Shown piece by piece: positions 1-5,807 of a DNA stretch of 7,348 bases. Made by a program: the position numbers and the translations under genes. Positions within the stretch are counted from its first letter, which is position 1; the number at the start of each line of letters is the position of its first letter. The DNA is from Marinilabiliales bacterium (GTDB lineage Bacteria > Bacteroidota > Bacteroidia > Bacteroidales > BM523): NCBI GenBank assembly GCA_002869425.1, contig PKSZ01000352.1:1-7348 (forward strand). Reading direction: 5' to 3'. The notes under the pieces were generated by a model. It did not search any database. It was not told the origin of the DNA and saw nothing but the letters and a program-made list of their open reading frames with translations.

Positions 1-1740
1 ATGATTAATAATAATATTTGCACTATCTTCAAAACTATGCTTGTCATGTGGGTTATGATTAGGGGACTGATTTTCAACAAAATATTGTGGTATTTCCATT
101 TTACCGATATCATGATACATAGCACCCACCCTTGCAAGCAAAGGATTACCTCCAATCTGGTAAATGGCCTCCTCTGCCAAATTTCCAACCTGCAAAGAAT
201 GCTGAAATGTACCAGGTGCCTTTTCGTTTAACTTACGCATCAATGGATGATTGGTATCGGACAATTCCATTAAGGTTACATCTGATAAAAACCCAAAAAT
301 TCGCTCAAAAGCATAAATCAGGGGATATGCAATAAGCAGCAACAATCCATTACCTGCGAACCAGGCAAAATTGATCCATTCGATATTGTTCAAATCTGCT
401 TCCTGTATTACACCTATTCCAAAATATACAAAGCTATATGCAATAAAAACCAAGAAGACAGATAAGAATAACTTTCCTCTTCGTTGAATTGATGCCAATG
501 AAAATATACCAACAATTCCTGCAATGGTTTGCATAAATACAAATTCAAATGCATTTGGAACCAAGAATCCCAGCAACAAAACCGTGATGAGATTCACAAA
601 CAAAGCAAGCCGAGCATCATAAAATGTTTTAATAACAATAGGTAGAATTGCAAACGGAACAAGATAAATACTTAATACACCAATTCTCGCCACAACAGAA
701 CCCACAAACACAAACAGCACAATCATCAGCAAAATAAAAATCATCTTCCTCATATTGTGCAGTGTGTCAATTCTAAAATTCCAAAGGAATAAGAACAGAA
801 CAATCAAACAAGCAGATACAAGAATAATCTGCCCCACGAGTATCAGGTAAAAATCACTTGCACTGTTCAACCTTGACTCATACTCTTTCTTGTATGATTC
901 AAGCACACGATAAGTTTCCCCATCTACTACTTCTCCTCTTGAGATAATTTTCTCCCCTTCCTGAACCATACCGCGCGTATAAGATATTTCAGCAAGTAGA
1001 AGATCTCTAACTCTTTCTGTGGCTTCCTTGTCATATATCAAATTGGGCTTCAGATAGTCATCAAGATTAAGATCGTCGTACAGGTTAATCTCCAGCTCAG
1101 CGATACTGGAGCTGTCCTTCGTAGCTTCTATCAGCTTTCCAGTAATATATTCGGTAGCCTTTTCAGTGGTAAATATCTCATTGATATCAATTTCTTTTGC
1201 CAGATTATTCCGCACAACAATTATACTAGAATTTTCATCTCTTAACTTTTCGTATAGCTTATTGTTATTTACCAATCCTTTTTTGTATATAAAAGCTAAA
1301 ATATCCGTAGCAAAACTTTTATACTGGGTTTTCAGTTCATCAAAATCTTCGTGTCGTAAACTTTTTCGCAACTTTCCAACGAAGCCCTTCCTGCTCTCTT
1401 CAATTCTTTCCTGAACCTGTTTCGCCCACTTTTTATTGAAATTATTTTCAAACTTCCCGAATTGTTCAACATAAACTTTCTCATCAAAATTAAAATAAGA
1501 TTGGGCTTCTTTTGCTATACTATCTTTCTCATGCTGTAAATCTGAATCTGATTTATATATTGGAAAATCATAAGGAGCAATAATAATTTCATGCATCCAT
1601 GGCTTCCCTTTCTGAAATTCATACCTGAATTTCTTCTCCTTTGGGAAAACATAAACGATTAGTGCTGCACTTATAATGAACAATATTACAATTAAGAAAT
1701 TCTTAATTGGTTTTGTTCCTCTTGCTTGTTTTTCATCCAT
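1..1740 (-). CDS. pgpH: 7TM-HD phosphohydrolase, PgpH type (probable c-di-AMP phosphodiesterase), C-terminus cut by window edge
   Basis: This membrane protein most likely hydrolyses cyclic di-AMP in the cytoplasm. I read it by reverse translation from the ATG at 1740-1738; the frame stays open for 580 codons to base 1. Seen: a short cytoplasmic N-terminus, a first membrane helix around residues 14-34 (FLIVILFIISAALIVYVF), then a long hydrophilic extracytoplasmic region (about 40-290) ending in GEKIISRGEVVDGETY, typical of the 7TMR-HDED domain. A block of hydrophobic helices follows (about 295-490). After that comes NHPLMRKLNEKAPGTFQHS, with His514 as the first HD ligand, and MYHDIGKM, with the His543-Asp544 pair. 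The visible end, SANIIINH, places another expected metal ligand at His580. Family knowledge: this domain order defines PgpH-type phosphodiesterases. The remaining HD domain, perhaps 100-120 residues, lies outside the window. The gene is divergent from the secreted protein at 1890. The family assignment is firm; the c-di-AMP substrate is inferred from the family. Confidence 0.93.
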   Translation of the reverse strand, partial: MDEKQARGTKPIKNFLIVILFIISAALIVYVFPKEKKFRYEFQKGKPWMHEIIIAPYDFPIYKSDSDLQHEKDSIAKEAQSYFNFDEKVYVEQFGKFENNFNKKWAKQVQERIEESRKGFVGKLRKSLRHEDFDELKTQYKSFATDILAFIYKKGLVNNNKLYEKLRDENSSIIVVRNNLAKEIDINEIFTTEKATEYITGKLIEATKDSSSIAELEINLYDDLNLDDYLKPNLIYDKEATERVRDLLLAEISYTRGMVQEGEKIISRGEVVDGETYRVLESYKKEYESRLNSASDFYLILVGQIILVSACLIVLFLFLWNFRIDTLHNMRKMIFILLMIVLFVFVGSVVARIGVLSIYLVPFAILPIVIKTFYDARLALFVNLITVLLLGFLVPNAFEFVFMQTIAGIVGIFSLASIQRRGKLFLSVFLVFIAYSFVYFGIGVIQEADLNNIEWINFAWFAGNGLLLLIAYPLIYAFERIFGFLSDVTLMELSDTNHPLMRKLNEKAPGTFQHSLQVGNLAEEAIYQIGGNPLLARVGAMYHDIGKMEIPQYFVENQSPNHNPHDKHSFEDSANIIINH

Positions 1741-1760
1741 ATTGTTATAATATCTGAAGC

Positions 1761-1791
1761 TAAATTTATTTAAAATTCTAGCATAAAGCAA
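1761..1791 (-). promoter_or_regulatory. Candidate Bacteroidota promoter for the pgpH-like gene
   Basis: Read on the minus strand, TTG at 1791-1789 is followed by 20 bases and then TAAATTTA at 1768-1761. The second element matches the Bacteroidota -7 consensus TAnnTTTG at 7 of 8 positions, and TTG is the usual -33 core. Transcription would begin near 1757, giving a leader of about 17 bases before the ATG at 1740. Such motifs are common in AT-rich DNA, so this is only a candidate. Confidence 0.35.
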
Positions 1792-1854
1792 CAACACAGA
1801 ATAAATTCACAATTTCACCTATGCAGGTTAAGACTTTTTTAGGAACAAAAACGT

Positions 1855-1862
1855 TATATTTA
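1855..1862 (+). promoter_or_regulatory. Candidate -7 element for the secreted thioredoxin-like gene
   Basis: TATATTTA at 1855-1862 matches TAnnTTTG at 7 of 8 positions and lies 27 bases before the ATG at 1890. I see no good -33 TTG at the expected distance; GGTTAAG around 1826-1832 is the nearest weak candidate. The whole 1741-1889 gap between the divergent genes holds nothing else that I can identify. Confidence 0.25.
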
Positions 1863-1889
1863 TGATGAAATCGTGCCAAATCATATTTT

Positions 1890-3311
1890 ATGAATAAAAC
1901 TTCTTCGTCTATTATTACTTTATTCGTTTTCATATGCCTGAATTACTCGGTCAGTGCACAAAATATTACAATTTCCGGACAGGATTCAAGCTATGCAGGT
2001 TCTGTTTTGAAATTTTATACCCGGGCCGATCTAATTACCAATTTAGAAAAAAAACTTGGTGAGCTAACAGTTGGTGATGATGGTTCTTTTCACTTAGAAC
2101 TAAACATCAACCAAGAAACATTAATATACACATATACTGGGATTTACAAATGCTATCTTTTTGCAGAGCCGAATAAGGACTACCATATTATTTTGCCTGA
2201 ATTCCGTGAAAAAAAACCAGAAGATATTGTAAACCCATATTTTTCTGAAACTGAACTTTACATTGCTTTTGAAGGTGCGGACAAATATGATCTTCAAAAT
2301 AATATAATTGCACTTGAGCAGACTTATGAACAATTAATTGTCAGCGATTATGTAGTAAAAAGAGGCAATACAAAAAAGCTGGATTCAATAATATCTACAA
2401 TCGATAGTGCATTTGCAGATTATGATTCAAAATATTTCAATATTTATAAAAAGTACAGATGGAATGCATTAAAGAACCTTGCCGTTAAACGAAATGTATA
2501 TTATGCAGGAAAAAACCACTTTCTGGATAAACCAATTTATTATAACAATATTTGCTACATGGATTGTTTCAATACAATTTTCAGTAACTTCTTTTCTTTC
2601 TACTCGCAAACAGAAGAGGGTAAAGATATTTATGATGACATTGAACTTTCCAAAAGCGTATCAGCTCTAAAAAAAACCATTTCCAAAAGTATTTGGCTAA
2701 ATAATGATACACTCATGGAGCTTATCATTCTTAAAGGGTTACACGATGCTTTTTATCCTGATCATAATGGAACACAGATTATATTCAAAAAAGAACATCT
2801 ATTCCAGACTCTGGACTCTATCAAACTCAATTCGAAAATTGAAATGCATCGTATTATTGCCAAAAATATAGATAAAAAGGTTCGTCATTTGATGAAAGGA
2901 AGTCCAGCTCCGAATTTTTCCTTAAAGGATATCAAAGGGAATCTCTATACACTGGAGGATTTCAGGGGGAAATATGTTTACCTTAGTTTTTTTCATATTC
3001 ATAGCTATCAATGCAGGCAAGAACTTGAACTGCTCAAAAACTTAAAACAAAAACATAACAAGTTATATGAGATGGTAACAATTTTATATACTGAAGATTT
3101 CGAGAAGACATATGAATACCTTAAAGAAAACAAATGCAAGTGGCTATTTTTAAGTCATGAAAATGATCCTGATGTGCTAAAGAAATACGACATAAAAGCC
3201 TATCCCACATACTTTTTTATTGATAAAGAAGGCAAACTTGCACTGTCTCCTGCGCAATCACCAACCCAAGATATAGAAACTCAAATATTAAGAATTTTGA
3301 AAGAAGATTAA
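1890..3311 (+). CDS. Secreted thioredoxin-fold protein (TlpA/ResA-like) with degenerate SxxC active site
   Basis: This 473-residue exported protein probably works in the periplasm. Residues 1-23 form a type I signal peptide: a Lys near the start, a hydrophobic core (IITLFVFICL) and likely cleavage at SVSA|QN. Cys16 is preceded by Ile, so it does not make a good lipobox. Residues 24 to about 110 look like a beta-rich domain (VGDDGSFHLELN, YLFAEPNKDYHI), similar to the DUF4369-type domains that precede TlpA modules in Bacteroidota. A helical middle region follows to about 330. From about 335 a thioredoxin/AhpC-TSA-like domain starts: GSPAPNFSLKDIKGNLYTLEDF, then KYVYLSFF, then the active-site position HSYQCRQE, and the cis-proline strand YPTYFFIDKEGKL with Pro439. 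The usual WCxxC is replaced by Ser372-x-x-Cys375, so a normal dithiol exchange site is missing. The mature protein has five Cys (88, 222, 226, 375, 416), none forming CxxC. The fold is clear; the substrate is unknown. Confidence 0.85.
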   Translation: MNKTSSSIITLFVFICLNYSVSAQNITISGQDSSYAGSVLKFYTRADLITNLEKKLGELTVGDDGSFHLELNINQETLIYTYTGIYKCYLFAEPNKDYHIILPEFREKKPEDIVNPYFSETELYIAFEGADKYDLQNNIIALEQTYEQLIVSDYVVKRGNTKKLDSIISTIDSAFADYDSKYFNIYKKYRWNALKNLAVKRNVYYAGKNHFLDKPIYYNNICYMDCFNTIFSNFFSFYSQTEEGKDIYDDIELSKSVSALKKTISKSIWLNNDTLMELIILKGLHDAFYPDHNGTQIIFKKEHLFQTLDSIKLNSKIEMHRIIAKNIDKKVRHLMKGSPAPNFSLKDIKGNLYTLEDFRGKYVYLSFFHIHSYQCRQELELLKNLKQKHNKLYEMVTILYTEDFEKTYEYLKENKCKWLFLSHENDPDVLKKYDIKAYPTYFFIDKEGKLALSPAQSPTQDIETQILRILKED

Positions 3312-3929
3312 TTATTGAGTGATTGTTTCAAATAAATCTTTAATACTTCTGTAGGTATTATTCAATAGCTTTTGTAAATCAGGCTTTTTAACCCAAATTA
3401 CTTCTGTAATATCTTCTTCCGTTTGCGGCAATAGTTTTTCATGACCTTCATAAAACATAGAATACCAATAAGTTGTTTTGAGGACTATATTTCCATTCAT
3501 TGGATAAGTATGGTAGGTTTTTGCAATGAATTTACCCAGTATTAAGTTGTGTATACCACATTCCTCCTCTACTTCTCTGATAGCTGCTAGCTCTGTTGTC
3601 TCATTTTTTTCAACTTTTCCCTTTGGTAAATCCCATATTCCCAATCTCCTGATCCATAAATATTCATCATGCGTATTCCTTACAAGTCCTCCTGCTGCAC
3701 TAATTTGCTGAAAAAAGGTTAAAAATCGCTTCCAGAGTGCTTCCAGATTAGCAGATACAAAATTTATATCATTTTCTAATTTATCACTTATCAGTGAAGG
3801 AATATATTGATCAATATCCTCAAGCGTATCTATATGAAAAACCAACAAATTGTTCTTTTTTTCAACAATCTCCTCGCTACTGAGAAAAACAGCTTTATCC
3901 CTGAAAAAAACTTTATATTTTTGTGCCAT
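3312..3929 (-). CDS. Nudix hydrolase
   Basis: This 205-residue cytoplasmic protein probably cleaves a nucleoside diphosphate linked to another group; the substrate cannot be read from the sequence. The Nudix box GX5EX7REUXEEXGU is complete: G104 and E110 in GKVEKNE, then REVEEECGI at 118-126, so the metal-binding glutamates are all present. WDLPKGK just before the box is typical of the family. Residues 1-75 form an N-terminal extension with no domain I recognise, so the protein is longer than a minimal Nudix enzyme of about 140 residues. The start at 3929 is supported by the conserved-looking KYKVFF segment at residues 4-9 and by the lack of any later Met before the box, apart from residues well inside the domain. 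Its ATG overlaps the pyrE ATG on the other strand in the palindrome CATG (3927-3930), and its stop abuts the stop of the upstream convergent gene. Confidence 0.93.
   Translation of the reverse strand: MAQKYKVFFRDKAVFLSSEEIVEKKNNLLVFHIDTLEDIDQYIPSLISDKLENDINFVSANLEALWKRFLTFFQQISAAGGLVRNTHDEYLWIRRLGIWDLPKGKVEKNETTELAAIREVEEECGIHNLILGKFIAKTYHTYPMNGNIVLKTTYWYSMFYEGHEKLLPQTEEDITEVIWVKKPDLQKLLNNTYRSIKDLFETITQ
3894..3923 (+). promoter_or_regulatory. Candidate pyrE promoter inside the Nudix gene; predicts a leaderless mRNA
   Basis: TATTTTTG at 3916-3923 is a perfect match to the Bacteroidota -7 consensus TAnnTTTG. TTTA at 3894-3897, 18 bases upstream, is an imperfect -33 element. The -7 element ends four bases before the pyrE ATG at 3928. 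Transcription would then start at or within a few bases of that A, leaving essentially no 5' leader. The element is also the complement of the Gln-Lys-Tyr codons (residues 3-5) of the Nudix gene, so the match may be partly a by-product of coding. Confidence 0.45.
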
Positions 3930-4560
3930 GAAAACTACAGAAAAATTAATAGCAGGTCAGTTATTGCAAATTAAAGCAATAAAATTACAACCAACAAACC
4001 CTTTTACATGGGCATCCGGATGGAAATCTCCGATTTATTGTGATAACCGGAAAACACTTTCATACCCTGAAGTAAGGGCCAGCGTACGAGATGAATTTTG
4101 CAAAATTGTACAAGAAAAATATCCCAATGCGGAGCTTATTGCCGGGGTTGCTACGGGTGCTATTGCACACGGAGTGCTGGTTGCTGAGAAACTGGGTTTA
4201 CCTTTTATCTATATTCGTTCTTCAAACAAAGAACATGGATTGGGAAACCAAATTGAAGGTGCTTATGAAAAAGGGCAAAAAGTAGTTGTAATAGAAGATT
4301 TAGTATCTACAGGAGGTAGTAGTTTAAAAGCAGTACAAGCATTGCGTGGAGCAGAATGCGATGTATTGGGAATGGCTGCCATTTTCACTTACGGGTTTCC
4401 AACTGCTGAAAATAATTTTAAAGAGGCGGCATGCAATCTAACTACCTTAAGCAATTACAATGCGTTAATTGAACTTGCTATTGAAGCCGGAAATGTATCT
4501 GAGAATGATCTTGAAACATTAAAAAGCTGGAGAACTGATCCGGCAAATTGGGGTAAATAA
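3928..4560 (+). CDS. pyrE: Orotate phosphoribosyltransferase
   Basis: PyrE transfers the phosphoribosyl group of PRPP to orotate, giving OMP, the penultimate step of de novo UMP synthesis. The 210-residue protein has the usual family length. Seen: NPFTWASGWKSPIYCDNR (24-41), the orotate-side N-terminal motif; GVATGAIAHG (73-82); the catalytic loop IRSSNKEHGLGNQIEG (96-111) with Lys101 and His103 in the K-x-H-G arrangement; and the PRPP-binding motif VVVIEDLVSTGGSS (119-132). The residue right after Arg97 is Ser, where the E. coli enzyme has Lys; the other loop residues are kept. The frame is open upstream to an ATG at 3850, but those 26 extra residues would lie over the Nudix gene and match nothing in PyrE, so I take the ATG at 3928. 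The stop is immediately followed by the ATG of the SRPBCC gene, so the two probably share a transcript. Confidence 0.97.
   Translation: MKTTEKLIAGQLLQIKAIKLQPTNPFTWASGWKSPIYCDNRKTLSYPEVRASVRDEFCKIVQEKYPNAELIAGVATGAIAHGVLVAEKLGLPFIYIRSSNKEHGLGNQIEGAYEKGQKVVVIEDLVSTGGSSLKAVQALRGAECDVLGMAAIFTYGFPTAENNFKEAACNLTTLSNYNALIELAIEAGNVSENDLETLKSWRTDPANWGK
3967..3998 (-). promoter_or_regulatory. Weak candidate promoter for the Nudix gene inside pyrE
   Basis: Read on the minus strand, TTTG at 3998-3995 is followed by 20 bases and then TTAATTTG at 3974-3967. The latter matches TAnnTTTG at 7 of 8 positions, but the mismatch is at the important second base. Because the Nudix gene starts inside the CATG it shares with pyrE, its promoter must lie within pyrE; this is the best site I could find. 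It predicts a leader of about 34 bases. Confidence 0.2.
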
Positions 4561-4965
4561 ATGACCAAAATACCAAGCAATATAAAAACAATTAAAAAGA
4601 AGCGGGAAAATATTTTCCTGTTTCTTTCTGATTTCAATAATTACGAAAAACTAATGCCAGAAAAAATAATAAACTGGCAATCTACCAGCTCAAACTGTAC
4701 CTTCACAATTCAGGGAACGGCTGATCTGGGTATGCAATTTGAAAACAAAGAAGAACCGGCAAAAATTGTAGTTCGTGACTATGGAAAGGTTCCTTTTGGA
4801 TTTACCATAGATATGGTTTTAAATGAAATACAGGAAAATGAGACAGAGGTTCAGTTTATTCTGAATGCAAACATGAGTCCCATTCTTGAAATGATGGCCA
4901 AAAAGCCTCTGCAAAACTTCCTGAATATTTTAATCGATAATCTGGAACCAGAAATAGAAAGTTAA
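4561..4965 (+). CDS. SRPBCC-fold (START-like) small protein
   Basis: This 134-residue cytoplasmic protein has no signal peptide or membrane helix. The pattern fits the SRPBCC/polyketide-cyclase-like helix-grip fold: an N-terminal beta strand, the helix ENIFLFLSDFNNYEKLMPE (about 16-34), a run of alternating beta strands in the middle (FTIQGTADLGMQF, KIVVRDYG, GFTIDMVLNEI, EVQFILNANM), and a long C-terminal helix (ILEMMAKKPLQNFLNILIDNL). Such proteins usually bind hydrophobic ligands or act as cyclases or chaperones; nothing here tells which. The ATG follows the pyrE stop with no gap, which suggests translational coupling. From memory, a small SRPBCC gene between pyrE and a biotin ligase is a recurring arrangement in Bacteroidota. 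Its stop codon overlaps that of the convergent ligase gene. Confidence 0.8.
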   Translation: MTKIPSNIKTIKKKRENIFLFLSDFNNYEKLMPEKIINWQSTSSNCTFTIQGTADLGMQFENKEEPAKIVVRDYGKVPFGFTIDMVLNEIQENETEVQFILNANMSPILEMMAKKPLQNFLNILIDNLEPEIES

Positions 4966-4974
4966 CTTTCTATT
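4953..4974. repeat. Perfect 22-bp palindrome over two overlapping stop codons
   Basis: Arms AATAGAAAG and CTTTCTATT flank a central TTAA with no mismatch. The TTAA (4962-4965) contains the stop codon of the plus-strand SRPBCC gene and that of the minus-strand biotin ligase. As RNA it could form a 9-bp, AT-rich stem with a four-base loop. No U-tract follows on either side, so a classical intrinsic terminator is not well supported. It is placed where a bidirectional transcription end would be needed. Confidence 0.7.
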
Positions 4975-5720
4975 ATCCATTCCAGTTCACCAACACAATA
5001 AGGTTGTAATTCCTCATTAGATTTTTTCAACTGGAGCCGGCCAAATTGATCAACGCCTCTGATCCATAATTCTTCTACTGAATTGTTGATCACAAATTGC
5101 TGTTTTTCACCTTTTTTATACATCAGCCTGTGATACTTTTCATTCAAGATGTTTATTTCTGTTGAATTTTGCTGCAATGCAGTGTATTCAATATGTAGAA
5201 AATAAAGCAAATCCTGAAAAACAGATTCCATGATAAAGTCCGAACCCAACTCACGCTTTATTGATGTGGGGTTTGGTATTTCTTTTGGAAACTCCACTTG
5301 GTTAATATTCAACCCAATACCTATGATTGAATATTCCAGCAAGTTCCCCTGCACATTATGTTCAATTAATATTCCTCCAAGTTTCCTGTTTCCAATATAA
5401 ATATCATTGGGCCACTTTATATTCGCAACCAATCCATAACTTTTCAAAAAATCCACACATGCAACAGCCGCCATCTGGGAAATGAAAAATTGCTGTCCTG
5501 GAGTTAGAAAAGCAGGTTTTAGAATAAGAGAAAGTAACAAATTTTTTTCAGGCTCACTAAACCAGGAATTGTTATTTTGGCCCCTTCCCTTTTGCTGTTC
5601 CCGGGCAATTACACATGTAAAATCAGCAGGCTTGCTTTTTCGCACTAAATCTGAAGCATAGTCATTTGTTGAAGATACTGATTGAAGAGAAATTATATTA
5701 TCCGTAAACTTTTTGTGCAT
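4962..5720 (-). CDS. birA: Biotin-[acetyl-CoA-carboxylase] ligase, monofunctional
   Basis: The enzyme forms biotinyl-5'-AMP and attaches biotin to the carrier lysine of carboxylases such as acetyl-CoA carboxylase. The 252 residues begin directly with the catalytic domain: SSTNDYA (16-22), KGRGQNNNSW (44-53, the biotinyl-AMP loop), KWPNDIYI (102-109), KLGGILIE (113-120) with the catalytic Lys113, and GIGLNIN (134-140). A short C-terminal domain includes GVDQFGRLQL (222-231). No N-terminal helix-turn-helix precedes the catalytic domain, so unlike E. coli BirA it cannot be expected to repress biotin genes; the symbol refers to the ligase function only. The biotinyl-AMP loop is atypical: positions that read R-R-G-R in E. 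coli are Q-N-N-N here. The gene is convergent with the SRPBCC gene, sharing TTAA, and divergent from the flippase gene. Confidence 0.95.
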   Translation of the reverse strand: MHKKFTDNIISLQSVSSTNDYASDLVRKSKPADFTCVIAREQQKGRGQNNNSWFSEPEKNLLLSLILKPAFLTPGQQFFISQMAAVACVDFLKSYGLVANIKWPNDIYIGNRKLGGILIEHNVQGNLLEYSIIGIGLNINQVEFPKEIPNPTSIKRELGSDFIMESVFQDLLYFLHIEYTALQQNSTEINILNEKYHRLMYKKGEKQQFVINNSVEELWIRGVDQFGRLQLKKSNEELQPYCVGELEWIIES

Positions 5721-5723
5721 TAT

Positions 5724-5738
5724 TTAAGATATTCTTAA
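5724..5738. promoter_or_regulatory. Inverted repeat TTAAGA-N3-TCTTAA upstream of birA, possible operator
   Basis: The two six-base arms are perfect inverted copies separated by three bases. The repeat occupies the stretch between the candidate birA -7 element (5746-5739) and the birA ATG (5720), so it would cover the start of transcription. That position suits an operator, but a repeat of this size in AT-rich DNA can arise by chance. No regulator is encoded nearby. Confidence 0.3.
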
Positions 5739-5773
5739 CAAAAATAACGCATCATTCGTATTTTTACCTTAAA
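5739..5773 (-). promoter_or_regulatory. Candidate birA promoter
   Basis: On the minus strand TATTTTTG at 5746-5739 matches TAnnTTTG exactly. The upstream element is weak: TTTA at 5773-5770, at a long spacing of 23 bases. The predicted start near 5735 would give a leader of about 15 bases before the ATG at 5720. Confidence 0.4.
5759..5766 (+). promoter_or_regulatory. Candidate -7 element for the flippase gene
   Basis: TATTTTTA at 5759-5766 fits TAnnTTTG at 7 of 8 positions. TTA at 5735-5737, 21 bases upstream, is a poor -33 element. The site lies within 13 bases of the birA -7 element on the opposite strand, so the two promoters would overlap. Predicted leader is about 38 bases to the TTG at 5808. 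Confidence 0.25.
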
Positions 5774-5807
5774 CAAAACACGAATTCATAATAAAAACTA
5801 AAAATCC

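Noticed and set aside
1166..1414. Plus-strand open frame of 82 codons
   Set aside because: It lies entirely over the well-supported minus-strand pgpH-like gene and has no recognisable features; the same holds for the short plus-strand frames at 1-335.
1741..1889. Small RNA, riboswitch or additional small gene in the largest intergenic gap
   Set aside because: The 149 bases are AT-rich with no stable stem-loop, no conserved motif and no convincing short frame; only candidate promoter elements can be named.
1819..2001. Repeat CTATGCAGGTT at 1819-1829 and 1991-2001
   Set aside because: A few 11-base matches are expected by chance in 7.3 kb, the second copy lies in coding sequence, and there is no flanking similarity.
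3850..3927. In-frame extension of pyrE to an upstream ATG at 3850
   Set aside because: The 26 extra residues lie antisense to the Nudix gene and precede the normal PyrE N-terminus; the ATG at 3928 gives the usual family length.
3312..4965. Nudix, PyrE and SRPBCC as a new defence or nucleotide-signalling system
   Set aside because: PyrE is a standard housekeeping enzyme and the grouping resembles an ordinary Bacteroidota gene neighbourhood; no effector, sensor or mobile-element signature is present.
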